Shown: piece by piece, positions 23,025-31,819 of the stretch
How the letters are laid out: every line of letters starts with the position of its first letter
Position numbering within the stretch: the stretch's first letter is position 1
Source of the DNA: Spirochaetes bacterium ADurb.Bin218
Lineage (GTDB): Bacteria > Spirochaetota > UBA4802 > UBA5550
Length of the DNA: 35,561 bases
Direction of reading: 5' to 3'
NCBI GenBank assembly: GCA_002069965.1
Contig: MWCI01000033.1
Span: 1-35,561 of the forward strand
The notes under the pieces: model-generated
Seen by the model: only the letters and a program-made list of their open reading frames with translations
What the model was told of the DNA's origin: nothing
Databases searched by the model: none
Position numbers and translations under genes: made by a program

Positions 23025-23696
23025 TTAAAGCCTTTTTATCAATTCTTTTATTTTCTCTACAACTTCCTCAAAAGAAAGCTGAGATGTATCAATATAAACA
23101 GCATCCCACGCCTTTACCAGAGGAGCAAGCTGCCGGCTCTTATCCTTATCATCTCTCTGAATAATCTGATTTCTGATATAATTTTCGTCAACATTTTTTC
23201 CCAAATCTGAATATTCTTTAACTCTTCTTTCGGTTCTCACATCCACAGAGGCATCAAGATAAATCTTTAAATCCGCATCAGGGAAAACCACTGTGCCAAT
23301 ATCTCTACCATCCATTATTATTGACTCTTTGCTTGCCCAGCTTCTAAGCATAGCATTAACAAAATCTCTCACCTCTGAATTTTCTGAGAAAATGCTGATA
23401 TTTTTTGCAACAGACTCCTCTCTAATCAAGAGAGAAACATCTTTATCATTTACAAAGGTTCTGCTTTTACCAGAGGAGTCAAAAACCTGTGAAAAAGTGA
23501 CATCCCTCAAAGATAAAACAGGGTTCTCCACCTTATCAGGATCACCATATTTATCCATAAAAAACCATGTTATAGCTCTATATATGGCACCTGAATCTAT
23601 ATATTGCAATCCAAGATCTGCTGCAACCCTTTTACAAACACTGCTTTTTCCAGATCCTGCTGGTCCATCAACTGCTATCACTATTCTTTTATTCAC
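23025..23696 (-). CDS. cmk: Cytidylate kinase
   Basis: The 223-residue enzyme phosphorylates CMP/dCMP to the diphosphates in pyrimidine recycling. The N-terminus has the P-loop VDGPAGSGKSS, followed by the family segments YIDSGAIYRAITW and MDGRDIGTVVFPDADLKIYLDAS with its Arg-rich CMP site; RRVKEYS and RDDKDKSR follow. The length is typical. It lies 6 bases after scpB and 24 before rpsA. Confidence 0.97.
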   Translation of the reverse strand: MNKRIVIAVDGPAGSGKSSVCKRVAADLGLQYIDSGAIYRAITWFFMDKYGDPDKVENPVLSLRDVTFSQVFDSSGKSRTFVNDKDVSLLIREESVAKNISIFSENSEVRDFVNAMLRSWASKESIIMDGRDIGTVVFPDADLKIYLDASVDVRTERRVKEYSDLGKNVDENYIRNQIIQRDDKDKSRQLAPLVKAWDAVYIDTSQLSFEEVVEKIKELIKRL

Positions 23697-23702
23697 TACA
23701 AA

Positions 23703-24317
23703 TCACTCTGTATCTAAAGAAAATTCTTTTATCTCAGAAAGTTTTGGCAAATCAGATAACTTACTCAGACCAAAATAGCGTAAAAATTCATCTGTTGTCC
23801 CATAAGCAAGAGGTCTACCTGGCAATTCCTTTCTACCAACAGGCTTTACCAAATTTCTCTTCATTAAATTTGCAACCATCATTCTGGATGAGGCACCTCT
23901 TAGCTCATCTATATCTGCCAATGTTATTGGCTGCTTATATGCAATTATTGCCAGAGTCTCCAGCATCCCCTTGGAAAGACTCTCTCTCTTTTTAAGGCCA
24001 AGGGCATGGCGCAATTGCTCTGCAAGCTTTGCGTTTGTGACAAACTGATATCCATTGGAAAGCTCTGCAAGTCTTATACCTCCATCACGCTCCTCATACT
24101 CATCTACAAGAGAGTCTATTATAATCTTTGCATGAGTAGGATCTATCATAAAATTCTTAACAAAAAAACTTACAGGCACTGGCTCATTGCTGAGAAAAAA
24201 AACTGCCTCAAAAAGGCTCTTGAGATAATGCTCCCTGTCAGCCTCATCATCGGGCTGAATCTGCTCTGTATCCACCTCTTCAGATTCAATATGATCTATC
24301 TTATCAGAATCACTCAT
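23703..24317 (-). CDS. scpB: Segregation and condensation protein B
   Basis: The 204-residue kleisin-associated winged-helix protein binds ScpA and completes the SMC condensin. It has an acidic N-terminal extension (about 1-25) before the family core. Recognisable segments are YLKSLFEAVFFLSNEPV, GYQFVTNAKLAEQLR, SKGMLETLAIIAYKQPITLADIDELRG and GRPLAYGTTDEFLRYFGL. It is cotranscribed with scpA, 45 bases upstream. Confidence 0.95.
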   Translation of the reverse strand: MSDSDKIDHIESEEVDTEQIQPDDEADREHYLKSLFEAVFFLSNEPVPVSFFVKNFMIDPTHAKIIIDSLVDEYEERDGGIRLAELSNGYQFVTNAKLAEQLRHALGLKKRESLSKGMLETLAIIAYKQPITLADIDELRGASSRMMVANLMKRNLVKPVGRKELPGRPLAYGTTDEFLRYFGLSKLSDLPKLSEIKEFSLDTE

Positions 24318-24362
24318 AACTTTCCCGATTTATAAATTTAAAATTTTCCAGCAATAATAAAA

Positions 24363-25130
24363 TCACTCTTTTATATCCTCAATAGTAAAATTACGTATAA
24401 TTCTTATATCACCAAAAACTCTATGTTGCTGAACCTTAATCATTCTGGTTTTTGTCATTTCAAGAACTGCAAGAAAGCTTGCTATAACTTCTGCCTTTGT
24501 AGGATTAACAGAAAATATCTCATCAAAAAGAATAACATCCTTTTCTTTTAGAAGTTCAGCAATGTATTCAATCCTGTCGCTTACTAAAATTTCGTCAAAT
24601 ACTATTTCTGCAGTCTCAACAGAAGCAACAGAATTTAAAACATTGGAAAAGGCTCTTAAGAGATCATATAGTGATACATCAAAATAATATTCCTCATCTC
24701 CCAGCTCAGTTAAAACATTGTTTCTAACAAAAACATTATCCTGGCGCTCAAACATTGTTTTAAACTCATCTGTGACTCTCTGAAACTTTTTGTATTCAAG
24801 AAGTTTTTGTATAAGTTCCGGTGGTAACGGCTGAGTATAATACTCATCCTCCACTTCTCCTCCAGGAAGCAGAGCCTTGCTCTTATAATAAATGAGTTCT
24901 GAGGCAAGCAAAATAAAATCAGAGGCAAGCTTTACATCAAGACGCTCCATTATCTTAAGAAACTCAAGATACTGTTCTGTTATCTTCGCAAGAGAGACCT
25001 CTGTTATGTCTATTTTGGACTTTCGTATCAATTCCCATAAAACATCCAGAGGCCCTGTAAATTTGTCAATATTGACAACATAGCGAAGTTCGTTTTCCTG
25101 ATTGTCAGTGATAATGTTGCTTTCTTCCAT
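24363..25130 (-). CDS. scpA: Segregation and condensation protein A (kleisin)
   Basis: The 255-residue kleisin bridges the two heads of SMC in chromosome condensation. The family N-terminus reads DKFTGPLDVLWELIRKSKIDITEVSLAKITEQYLEF; SDFILLASELIYYKSKALLP follows, and the C-terminal winged helix includes VIASFLAVLEMTKTRMIKVQQ. The ATG lies only 19 bases from the T-run end of a strong terminator hairpin, and the Shine-Dalgarno is poor, so expression may depend on read-through from cheY. Confidence 0.95.
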   Translation of the reverse strand: MEESNIITDNQENELRYVVNIDKFTGPLDVLWELIRKSKIDITEVSLAKITEQYLEFLKIMERLDVKLASDFILLASELIYYKSKALLPGGEVEDEYYTQPLPPELIQKLLEYKKFQRVTDEFKTMFERQDNVFVRNNVLTELGDEEYYFDVSLYDLLRAFSNVLNSVASVETAEIVFDEILVSDRIEYIAELLKEKDVILFDEIFSVNPTKAEVIASFLAVLEMTKTRMIKVQQHRVFGDIRIIRNFTIEDIKE

Positions 25131-25148
25131 ATTTTTAGTTTCAAAATT

Positions 25149-25176
25149 AAAAAAATACCCCCTATGGTTAAGGGGT
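25149..25176 (-). terminator. Terminator between cheY and scpA
   Basis: Minus-strand ACCCCT (25176-25171) pairs with AGGGG-G-T (25163-25157, one bulged G) around a 7-base loop, followed by a T-run (25155-25149, after one A). It ends cheY transcription or attenuates scpA. Confidence 0.7.
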
Positions 25177-25224
25177 TTGAGGGTTTTTTATGTTATTAAA
25201 TAAACAGCGTTAATCCTTATAAAA

Positions 25225-25584
25225 TCAAGCAAGAGCCTTTTCCGCAGCTTTTTGTAATCTCTCAGGTGGAAATGGCTTAACGACAAAATCCTTAACACCC
25301 AGTTTGATAGCTTTAGTCAAAAGGCTTTCCTGACCTAAAGCTGTAACCATTATTATGCGAGCTCCAGGATCAAAAGATAGAATCTCTCCAGCAGCCTCAA
25401 TTCCATCTTTTTCCCTCATGGTAATATCCATAGTTACAAGATCAGGCTTTAATTTCTTATATAATTCAACGGCTTCATTCCCGTTTTCAGCTTCGCCGAT
25501 AATTTCATGTCCTGCAGGGACAAGGGCATCTTTCACTAGTGTTCTCATAAACTTCGCATCATCTACTATCAATACTCTTGCCAT
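25225..25584 (-). CDS. cheY: CheY-type response regulator
   Basis: The 119-residue single receiver domain has acidic pocket Asp8-Asp9, phosphoacceptor Asp53 (VTMDITM), Thr81 (MVTALGQ) and Lys103 (VVKPF). As CheY it would take phosphate from CheA and bind the flagellar switch. The MTALGQ and KDGIEAA pattern is of the Thermotoga/Bacillus kind, which works with CheC/CheX phosphatases and not CheZ. This fits the CheC domain on the local CheA. It lies 137 bases after cheB and has its own terminator. Confidence 0.93.
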   Translation of the reverse strand: MARVLIVDDAKFMRTLVKDALVPAGHEIIGEAENGNEAVELYKKLKPDLVTMDITMREKDGIEAAGEILSFDPGARIIMVTALGQESLLTKAIKLGVKDFVVKPFPPERLQKAAEKALA

Positions 25585-25721
25585 TTCAAAACTCCATAGT
25601 ATTTTATAATTAGTATAGATATTACAGCTATTTATGTCAATCCATTATGGAAAAAAATTTTTTACAACCCTCAATTTTACTAAAAAATTTTATATTTAAC
25701 TATAAGTCAACCATTTATTCA

Positions 25722-26756
25722 TTAAATATTCTTTATAATTCTCTCTGTTATTCTTTCCAGAGGCACAATTTCATCTGTTGCTCCTATTTCTACAGCTACC
25801 CTATTCATGCCATAAACAACAGAGGTTTCTTCATTCTGAGCAATGGCAAAACCCCCTTTTTTCTTTATTTTAAGCAAGCCCTCAGCTCCATCTCTACCCA
25901 TTCCTGTCATTATAACTCCAATAGCCTTATTCTCAACATGCTCTGCAACAGAATTAAAAAGAACATCTATAGAAGGCATATGGCCAGAGACCTTCTCTGA
26001 TTTAAATACGTGAATTTTATATTTATCACCTTTTTTATATATCTCCATATGAGAGTGACCTGGTGCCAGATAGCCATGTCCTGGAAGAACATCGTCTTCA
26101 TCCTCCGCTTCTTTTACAATGAGATTTGAACTATCATTTAGCCTTTTTGCAAAGGCAGCGGTAAATCCCTCTGGCATATGTTGAACCACAAGAACAGGGG
26201 ATGGAAACTTATCCGGAAAATTCTTAAAAACAGTTATAAGAGCCGAAGGCCCCCCTGTAGAGGTGCCTATTGCCACAACCTTTTCTGAAATCCCTTTTAC
26301 AGAAAATTTTGAAGGAATCTGAATCTCAGGGGTTTCTCTCTTAACAGGGATCTTCGATCTGGCAACAGATCTAACCTTCCTGACAAGCAAATCGCCGATC
26401 TCTTCCACAGACATTGATAGAAGGCTTGAAGGTTTAGGAATAAAATCAACAGCACCAAGCTCAAGAGCCTTAAAAGTGGCATCAGCTCCATGCTGTGTCA
26501 AGACGCTCATCATTATTACAGGTCTTGGTTTTGTCTTCATTATGTGTTTAAGAGCAGCAAGACCATCAAGAATGGGCATCTCTATGTCCATTGTGATCAC
26601 ATCTGGATCAAGCTCCTGATTCTTAAAAATAGCAGTCTTCCCATTATTGGCGGTTCCAACAACCTCTATATCCTCTTCCTTTTCAAGGATATCTGTTATT
26701 ATCTTCCTTACAAGGGAAGAGTCATCAACCACCAGGACTTTTATCTTTTCAGACAT
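25722..26756 (-). CDS. cheB: Chemotaxis response regulator methylesterase CheB
   Basis: The 344-residue enzyme has a receiver domain (3-120; Asp11-Asp12, phosphoacceptor Asp57, Lys109 in PKPSS). A linker leads to the methylesterase domain (155-344) with catalytic Ser166 (GTSTGG), His193 (VQHMPEGF) and Asp289 (MTGMGRDG). It demethylates and deamidates chemoreceptors when phosphorylated by CheA. The start overlaps the end of cheA by 8 bases, so translation is coupled. No cheR is present in the window. Confidence 0.97.
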   Translation of the reverse strand: MSEKIKVLVVDDSSLVRKIITDILEKEEDIEVVGTANNGKTAIFKNQELDPDVITMDIEMPILDGLAALKHIMKTKPRPVIMMSVLTQHGADATFKALELGAVDFIPKPSSLLSMSVEEIGDLLVRKVRSVARSKIPVKRETPEIQIPSKFSVKGISEKVVAIGTSTGGPSALITVFKNFPDKFPSPVLVVQHMPEGFTAAFAKRLNDSSNLIVKEAEDEDDVLPGHGYLAPGHSHMEIYKKGDKYKIHVFKSEKVSGHMPSIDVLFNSVAEHVENKAIGVIMTGMGRDGAEGLLKIKKKGGFAIAQNEETSVVYGMNRVAVEIGATDEIVPLERITERIIKNI

Positions 26757-29700
26757 TACTCTTAAAACCCTTTACAAGCAATTTAAGGGATTCTGTTTCA
26801 GGAAGCAGCATTAGATTGCCAATTATTTGTTCATCTTCAAAGAAGAAGGCTGTTTCCATCACAACTGCATAGTCATGTTCAATATTATGCATCACAAGGA
26901 CTGAGTCTATGACAGCTTGCAAAAAATCATGGACAAAGACAGGAACATTTGGCTTCACTATCATATTGGACTTTTCTGCATAAACGTTTAAAATAGATGA
27001 GCCAATTATATTTGTTAACTCTTTCAGAGCAGAAATTCCATCTTCACTTAATTCTTTTGTAGACTGATTTTTATATCCATAAAGCATATCAATAAGATCA
27101 AAGCCTGTTTGCTCCTTCAAAAGAAGAAGAAGAGTGCCATTCATTTCACCTTCTATACCAAGCATTACGCCAATATATGGCTCATTGAGCCCACCAAGAA
27201 AATCTGGAATTTTTTCAACAGGAGTAAATCTAACCTCTGGTATAGAAAGATCTATCCTCTTTGAAAGAATCTTAGAGAGAGACTCTGCAGCATTTGCAGC
27301 TCCAATATTTGAAATTATACTAAAATCATTTATATCCTCTTTTGATATTCCAAGCTCATCTCCTATGTGAGAATCAAAGTCTCCTATGCTTAAGGAACGT
27401 GCTATATTTTGCTTTAACTCCTCCTTAAATTCAGAGAGAGCTCCCTTTACCTTTTCTTCTATTTCTTCATCTTCTTCTATTTTTTCATCACCAGAAGAAA
27501 CTTGTGAGCTAACAGAAGGGGCCATTTCTTCATTGTCCTGTATTTTTTCTTCTGATAGCTCCTCATCCTCTGCCAAAGCCTCTTTCTCCTCTTCAATGTT
27601 TTTCTCATCATCAAAGACAATGACATCGGATATATAGTTTGGCTTTTCACTTTGCAATTTCAATTCCTCTGCAGCAAATTGCTTATCCAGTTTACTCATG
27701 GAAGAATAATCCTCTTCTTCCATGTCTTCATAATCTGCAGAGTCTACCAGACGATCAGCAATTAACTTCTCCCTTTCTTCCTGAGAAAGCTTTTCTTGCT
27801 GAGAAATAACTCTATTTATCATAGTCTGGATATCCAGAATAAGACATATACTTCCGTCGCCAAGTATAGAGGCACCAGCAAGTCCTTCCACTGTTGTGTA
27901 GTTTTGCTCAAGGGATTTAATTACTATCTCCATCTTCCCTTCAAGGGAATCAACAATTAAGCCAATCTTTCTATTCCCAAAACCAACAACAACTACAGGA
28001 ATTTTATCATCAGGCTTTAAAGCGCTTTTTATTCCTATAAACTCATTCAGTCTAAGGAGGGAAAGTATCTCGCCCCTGAGATTTATTACCTCATGACCTT
28101 CAATTGTTGCAATGTCAGTATTGGATATCTTGATTGTTTCAATAACATCAGAAAGAGGAATCGCATAAACCTCTCTCCTTACCTTTACCATAATTGCAGG
28201 TATAATTGCAAGAGTAAGAGGAAATGTCAGAATAAATCTTGTTCCCATACCCTTTTCGGTTTCTATACTTACTGTTCCATTAAGTTCGTTTACAATTTCT
28301 TTAACAACATTCATACCAACTCCACGGCCGGATATATCTGTTATTACCTTTGCGGTGGAAAATCCAGGTATGAATATAAAATTATATATATCAGAGTCAT
28401 CCATATTAGCAAGAGCCTCAGGGGTTGCAAGATTCTTCTCTATGACTTTTTTCTTAATAGCATCAACATCAAGGCCTCTTCCATCATCACTTATCTCTAC
28501 AAAAATCTGGTTTCCGCCCTGATAGGCATTAAGTGTAATTGTGGCTACCTCTGGCTTACCCAATTTTACACGCTCCTCTGCTGGCTCAACACCGTGATCT
28601 ACAGCATTGCGAATAAGATGAAGCAGAGGTTCTCCAATTACATCTATAACCTTCTTGTCAAGCTCTGTATCCTCTCCTTTGATAATAAGTTCAACATTCT
28701 TTTTGTGCTCTCTGGCAAGATCTCTCACAAGCCTGTTAAACCTGCTAAATACCTGCCCTATAGGCACCATCCTTGTCTTCATTATACCTGTCTGGAGATC
28801 CTTGGCAATACGAGACATTTGCTCCATTCTGTTTTTGAATTCTGTTATAAGTGTCTTGTTATTTGAATATTTTCGTAATTCCTCATAGAGCCTATAAAAA
28901 CCAGAGTTTGCTATAACAAGCTCACCAACATTATTAAGTAGCAGATCAAGCTTATCAATAGACACTTTAACAGTTTTCAACATAGGAGTTTTTCTTCTAT
29001 CATGATCAACAGGGAGATCATTTTTTCTTCTTTCAAAAATATTTATATCGCTATCCTCATCACCAGAAGAACTATCTGAATCATCTGTAAAAGAATAAGA
29101 ATTGGATGATGCAGAGGCATAACTCTGCTCTCGATTTTCATTATTCCCATTTGCAAAGGATTTTGTTAGTTCAATTTCAATTGGAGCGCCTAATTTAATG
29201 GCTTCCTTCCCATCTTTTTTCACTGTGGTTATTCTGCGAAGTTCAATCTTTTCTATTTGATCTATATCACAATTTTTATACACCTGTTCTGCCTGAGAAT
29301 CTGTTATAATAACAATCTTGAATACATTTATATTGCTGTCGGCACTCATTTCCTCAAGGGATGGGAATATCTTCAATATATCACCTATGCGCTCAAGATT
29401 TGTTGAAATGAGCTGACTCTTTACCCACTTCATCTGAGCTGATGGCTCTATTGTAATAGTAGCCTCAATGACATCTTTCCCCTGAGCCAGAGCTTCTTTC
29501 AAAGAAGAAACCTCAGAGGAAGTGAAAGTTGTTTTTACAATCTCCTTTGGAGGTTGTTTCCTCTCAGGCTTATAATCTCCTAACTTCTCCTTTCTGGAAA
29601 GCTCATTTACCTCATTTATTCTCTCCTGAAGTGGCTTTAGATCCTGATGAGGTTCAACCCCAGAGGCAACAAGCTCAATAACCTCACTTATCATATCAAA

Positions 29701-29982
29701 ACACTTAAATATAACATCTACGACATCAGGTGTTACAACATTGGTTTTATCCCTTATACCCTGAAGTAAATTCTCAAGTCTATGAGCCAGATCACTTAAA
29801 TCATTTAGACCAACAAAGGCTGCAGAACTTTTCAGGGAATGAGCAGCCCTGAATATATTATTTATAATCTCCTCATCATCGGGATTTCTTTCAAGCTCCA
29901 AAACGTTTTTGTTCAATTCTTGAAGAAGCTCATCAGCCTCTTCCAAAAAAATATCCTGATATTCACCGAGAGAAAAAGTCAT
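26749..29982 (-). CDS. cheA: CheA histidine kinase fused to a C-terminal CheC phosphatase domain
   Basis: The 1077-residue protein is much longer than usual CheA (about 650-700). In order it has an HPt domain with His48 (RAAHSLKSSAAF), a P2-like domain (about 160-265), dimerisation helices (about 333-400) and an ATPase (about 400-575; Asn459 in HLIRNAVDHG, DDGRGLD, GRGVGMNVV). A CheW-like P5 domain (about 590-725), an acidic Glu/Ser-rich linker (about 730-880) and a CheC-type domain (about 880-1077) follow. The second CheC site is complete: Ser984-x3-Glu988-x2-Asn991. The first keeps Asn892 but has Ile889 in place of Glu. CheC proteins remove phosphate from CheY-P, so one chain appears to make and destroy the signal. 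No reading-frame break exists between the parts. Confidence 0.95.
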   Translation of the reverse strand: MTFSLGEYQDIFLEEADELLQELNKNVLELERNPDDEEIINNIFRAAHSLKSSAAFVGLNDLSDLAHRLENLLQGIRDKTNVVTPDVVDVIFKCFDMISEVIELVASGVEPHQDLKPLQERINEVNELSRKEKLGDYKPERKQPPKEIVKTTFTSSEVSSLKEALAQGKDVIEATITIEPSAQMKWVKSQLISTNLERIGDILKIFPSLEEMSADSNINVFKIVIITDSQAEQVYKNCDIDQIEKIELRRITTVKKDGKEAIKLGAPIEIELTKSFANGNNENREQSYASASSNSYSFTDDSDSSSGDEDSDINIFERRKNDLPVDHDRRKTPMLKTVKVSIDKLDLLLNNVGELVIANSGFYRLYEELRKYSNNKTLITEFKNRMEQMSRIAKDLQTGIMKTRMVPIGQVFSRFNRLVRDLAREHKKNVELIIKGEDTELDKKVIDVIGEPLLHLIRNAVDHGVEPAEERVKLGKPEVATITLNAYQGGNQIFVEISDDGRGLDVDAIKKKVIEKNLATPEALANMDDSDIYNFIFIPGFSTAKVITDISGRGVGMNVVKEIVNELNGTVSIETEKGMGTRFILTFPLTLAIIPAIMVKVRREVYAIPLSDVIETIKISNTDIATIEGHEVINLRGEILSLLRLNEFIGIKSALKPDDKIPVVVVGFGNRKIGLIVDSLEGKMEIVIKSLEQNYTTVEGLAGASILGDGSICLILDIQTMINRVISQQEKLSQEEREKLIADRLVDSADYEDMEEEDYSSMSKLDKQFAAEELKLQSEKPNYISDVIVFDDEKNIEEEKEALAEDEELSEEKIQDNEEMAPSVSSQVSSGDEKIEEDEEIEEKVKGALSEFKEELKQNIARSLSIGDFDSHIGDELGISKEDINDFSIISNIGAANAAESLSKILSKRIDLSIPEVRFTPVEKIPDFLGGLNEPYIGVMLGIEGEMNGTLLLLLKEQTGFDLIDMLYGYKNQSTKELSEDGISALKELTNIIGSSILNVYAEKSNMIVKPNVPVFVHDFLQAVIDSVLVMHNIEHDYAVVMETAFFFEDEQIIGNLMLLPETESLKLLVKGFKSNV

Positions 29983-30016
29983 AGCTTTCTACTCCATTAT
30001 AATAAATTTAAAAGCC

Positions 30017-30547
30017 TCAATTTATGGTCTTTGCAACTTCTGAGTCTTCAAGCAAAATAGACAGGGACATATTTAGTATGACTATAAGTCTATCCTGAAA
30101 TCTGCCTATACCTGTAATAAAATCCTCCGAAACCCCTGTTATAAGCTCAGATGGTGGATCTACATTGGCAAGGGGTATTCTAACAACCTGGTAAACATTA
30201 TCTACAAGCAAGCCAACCTGTTTGCCAGAGGTCTCCACAACTATTATTCTTGTCAGGTCTGTTATTTTCCCCTTTGGAAAGCCAAATCTTATACGCACAT
30301 CAACAACAGGTATAACATTGCCACGAAGATTAATAACGCCTTTGATAAATTTTGGGGTATTGGGCAAGCGTGTTATTTCAGGATATCTAAGAATCTCATG
30401 AACCTGCAGAATATCTACCCCATACTCTACATCATCTAACATAAAACTTACAAGCTGGATTTCCACATTTTCTGCACTTTGTTCAGATGCTCCAATGTCC
30501 TGAATCTCAGAAGTTTTTGCATTTTTAATAACCTTATTTAAATCCAT
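30017..30547 (-). CDS. cheW: Chemotaxis coupling protein CheW
   Basis: The 176-residue adaptor links chemoreceptors to CheA. After a polar N-terminal extension of about 28 residues comes the CheW fold: VEIQLVSFMLDDVEYGVDILQVHEIL, then FIKGVINLRGNVIPVVDVRIRFG, then VGLLVDNVYQVVRI. The core matches standard CheW length. It lies 34 bases ahead of cheA and is the first gene of the chemotaxis operon, preceded by about 230 non-coding bases. Confidence 0.96.
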   Translation of the reverse strand: MDLNKVIKNAKTSEIQDIGASEQSAENVEIQLVSFMLDDVEYGVDILQVHEILRYPEITRLPNTPKFIKGVINLRGNVIPVVDVRIRFGFPKGKITDLTRIIVVETSGKQVGLLVDNVYQVVRIPLANVDPPSELITGVSEDFITGIGRFQDRLIVILNMSLSILLEDSEVAKTIN

Positions 30548-30668
30548 ATAAACTTTCCCTATAATGAAAATTTACGGCTTATTTCAATATAAAAAAATAA
30601 TAGAATAAGATCAATCAATAATAAAAATTTCTGCATAAAAAACAGAATTAAATTTCAATATTACCCTG

Positions 30669-30683
30669 ATTTTATCATAAAAT
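30669..30683. promoter_or_regulatory. 7-1-7 AT palindrome upstream of cheW
   Basis: ATTTTAT-C-ATAAAAT is a perfect 15-base inverted repeat, 122 bases before the cheW start. The 7-1-7 layout is that of Fur/PerR boxes, but the bases match the consensus only in part. The AT-rich context makes chance likely. Confidence 0.25.
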
Positions 30684-30778
30684 AATTTGCAGTAAAAATT
30701 CAATTAAAATATAAAACAGAACTTAGATTTTAAAAAAAATTGGCTGGATAAAATTGAAGGTATTTAACACAAAAACTC

Positions 30779-31105
30779 TTATAATCCATCTCTCTGACTG
30801 GTAATACCTCCAAAAATATCACCAATAAGACCTTCATCAAGAAGGGATATAAGCTGACGGGCCTTTTCTTCTATTGCACCTTCAATGCCATTATTGATTT
30901 TCTTTAGCTGAAAATACTCATCAGCAATATTAAGAGCCACAAGTATTACCAATTGCAAAGAGCTCACATTGGAGGTATTTAGCTTTACCTCATCAATTTT
31001 TTTGTTAACATACTCTGCAAGCTCAAGTATATACTCAGGGGGGGCATCACCCTTTATATTATAGCTCTGCCCCATTATTGTTACTTTTACTTTATTCTCT
31101 TCCAT
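30779..31105 (-). CDS. zapA: Cell-division protein ZapA
   Basis: The 108-residue protein has the ZapA N-terminal module (VKVTIMGQSYNIKGDAPPEYILELAEYVNKKIDEV) and the long helix that forms the tetrameric coiled coil (LQLVILVALNIADEYFQLKK). ZapA bundles FtsZ filaments at mid-cell. It lies 12 bases after the coiled-coil/acidic protein, so the two form an operon. Confidence 0.92.
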   Translation of the reverse strand: MEENKVKVTIMGQSYNIKGDAPPEYILELAEYVNKKIDEVKLNTSNVSSLQLVILVALNIADEYFQLKKINNGIEGAIEEKARQLISLLDEGLIGDIFGGITSQRDGL

Positions 31106-31117
31106 AAAGCTATCCGC

Positions 31118-31819
31118 TTATTTGATATCATCATCCTCTATGATAATAATATCGTCATCGTCCTCTATCTTTTTTGCTTTTTTTTCTGAAGGAGCAGCTT
31201 CCTCATCAAAATCAGATTCATCAATGATTATCTCCTCGTCAGAGACATCCTCAATTATAAGCTCTTCCTTATCATCAAGGAGTATTATTTCTTCTTCATC
31301 TTCCATCTTTGTGGATTTTTTTTCCTCTGCCAGTAAATCTTCATCTTCATCTATAATTATTATATCTTCATCTTCTTCTTTCAGGTCCTTAGACTGTGGG
31401 GAAACATCCTCTACAACAACTTCCTCATCAAGAGGCATTGTCTCTTCCACAAGAACTTCCTCTGCTGGTTCAGAGATCTCAACTGGTTTATCCTTTGCAG
31501 CCTCTTCTACTGCTGTAAAATTAAACTCTCCTGATTGTAACACATCAAGCTTACCAAGTAAGCCAAGAATTTTCTTTTCAAGAGCATCTTCTTTGTCTTT
31601 AAGATCCTGCAACTCTTTCGTTGCCATCTCAAGCTCTTTTTTAACCTTCTGGATTTCCTGCTCCTTCTCCTCAAGAGCAAGTTTTGCATCTTCTATTTCA
31701 CCCTTTAAAGTTTCATTCTCATTCTCAAGCTTAGAATTTTCTGTTCTCAATTCACCAATGAGATGTAAAGCTTTTATAACCCTGCTTTCCAGTTCTTCTA
31801 ATTGCTGCATTGTTATCAT
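31118..31819 (-). CDS. Coiled-coil protein with repeated acidic/hydrophobic motif tail, zapA operon
   Basis: The 233-residue cytoplasmic protein begins with a heptad coiled coil (about 4-95; LEELESRVIKALHLIGELRTENSKLENE), as in ZapB-like division proteins. The acidic tail (about 115-233) repeats a short motif of two acids, three or four branched hydrophobics and two acids. Examples are EEVLVEE 120, EEVVVED 132, EDIIIIDED 151, EEIILLDD 176, EELIIED 185, EEIIIDE 195 and DDIIIIEDD 222. Such motifs could dock repeatedly on a basic groove or pair as beta strands. The start ATG has GGAGG 8 bases upstream. A division role is inferred from the zapA pairing. Confidence 0.85.
   Translation of the reverse strand: MITMQQLEELESRVIKALHLIGELRTENSKLENENETLKGEIEDAKLALEEKEQEIQKVKKELEMATKELQDLKDKEDALEKKILGLLGKLDVLQSGEFNFTAVEEAAKDKPVEISEPAEEVLVEETMPLDEEVVVEDVSPQSKDLKEEDEDIIIIDEDEDLLAEEKKSTKMEDEEEIILLDDKEELIIEDVSDEEIIIDESDFDEEAAPSEKKAKKIEDDDDIIIIEDDDIK

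Noticed and set aside
23293-23778. 161-codon plus-strand frame opposite cmk and scpB
   Set aside because: It runs antisense across two conserved genes and their junction, with no supporting start site.
28093-28866. 257-codon plus-strand frame opposite cheA
   Set aside because: Cys/Tyr/Asn-rich shadow of the well-conserved CheA ATPase and dimerisation domains, with no start signals.
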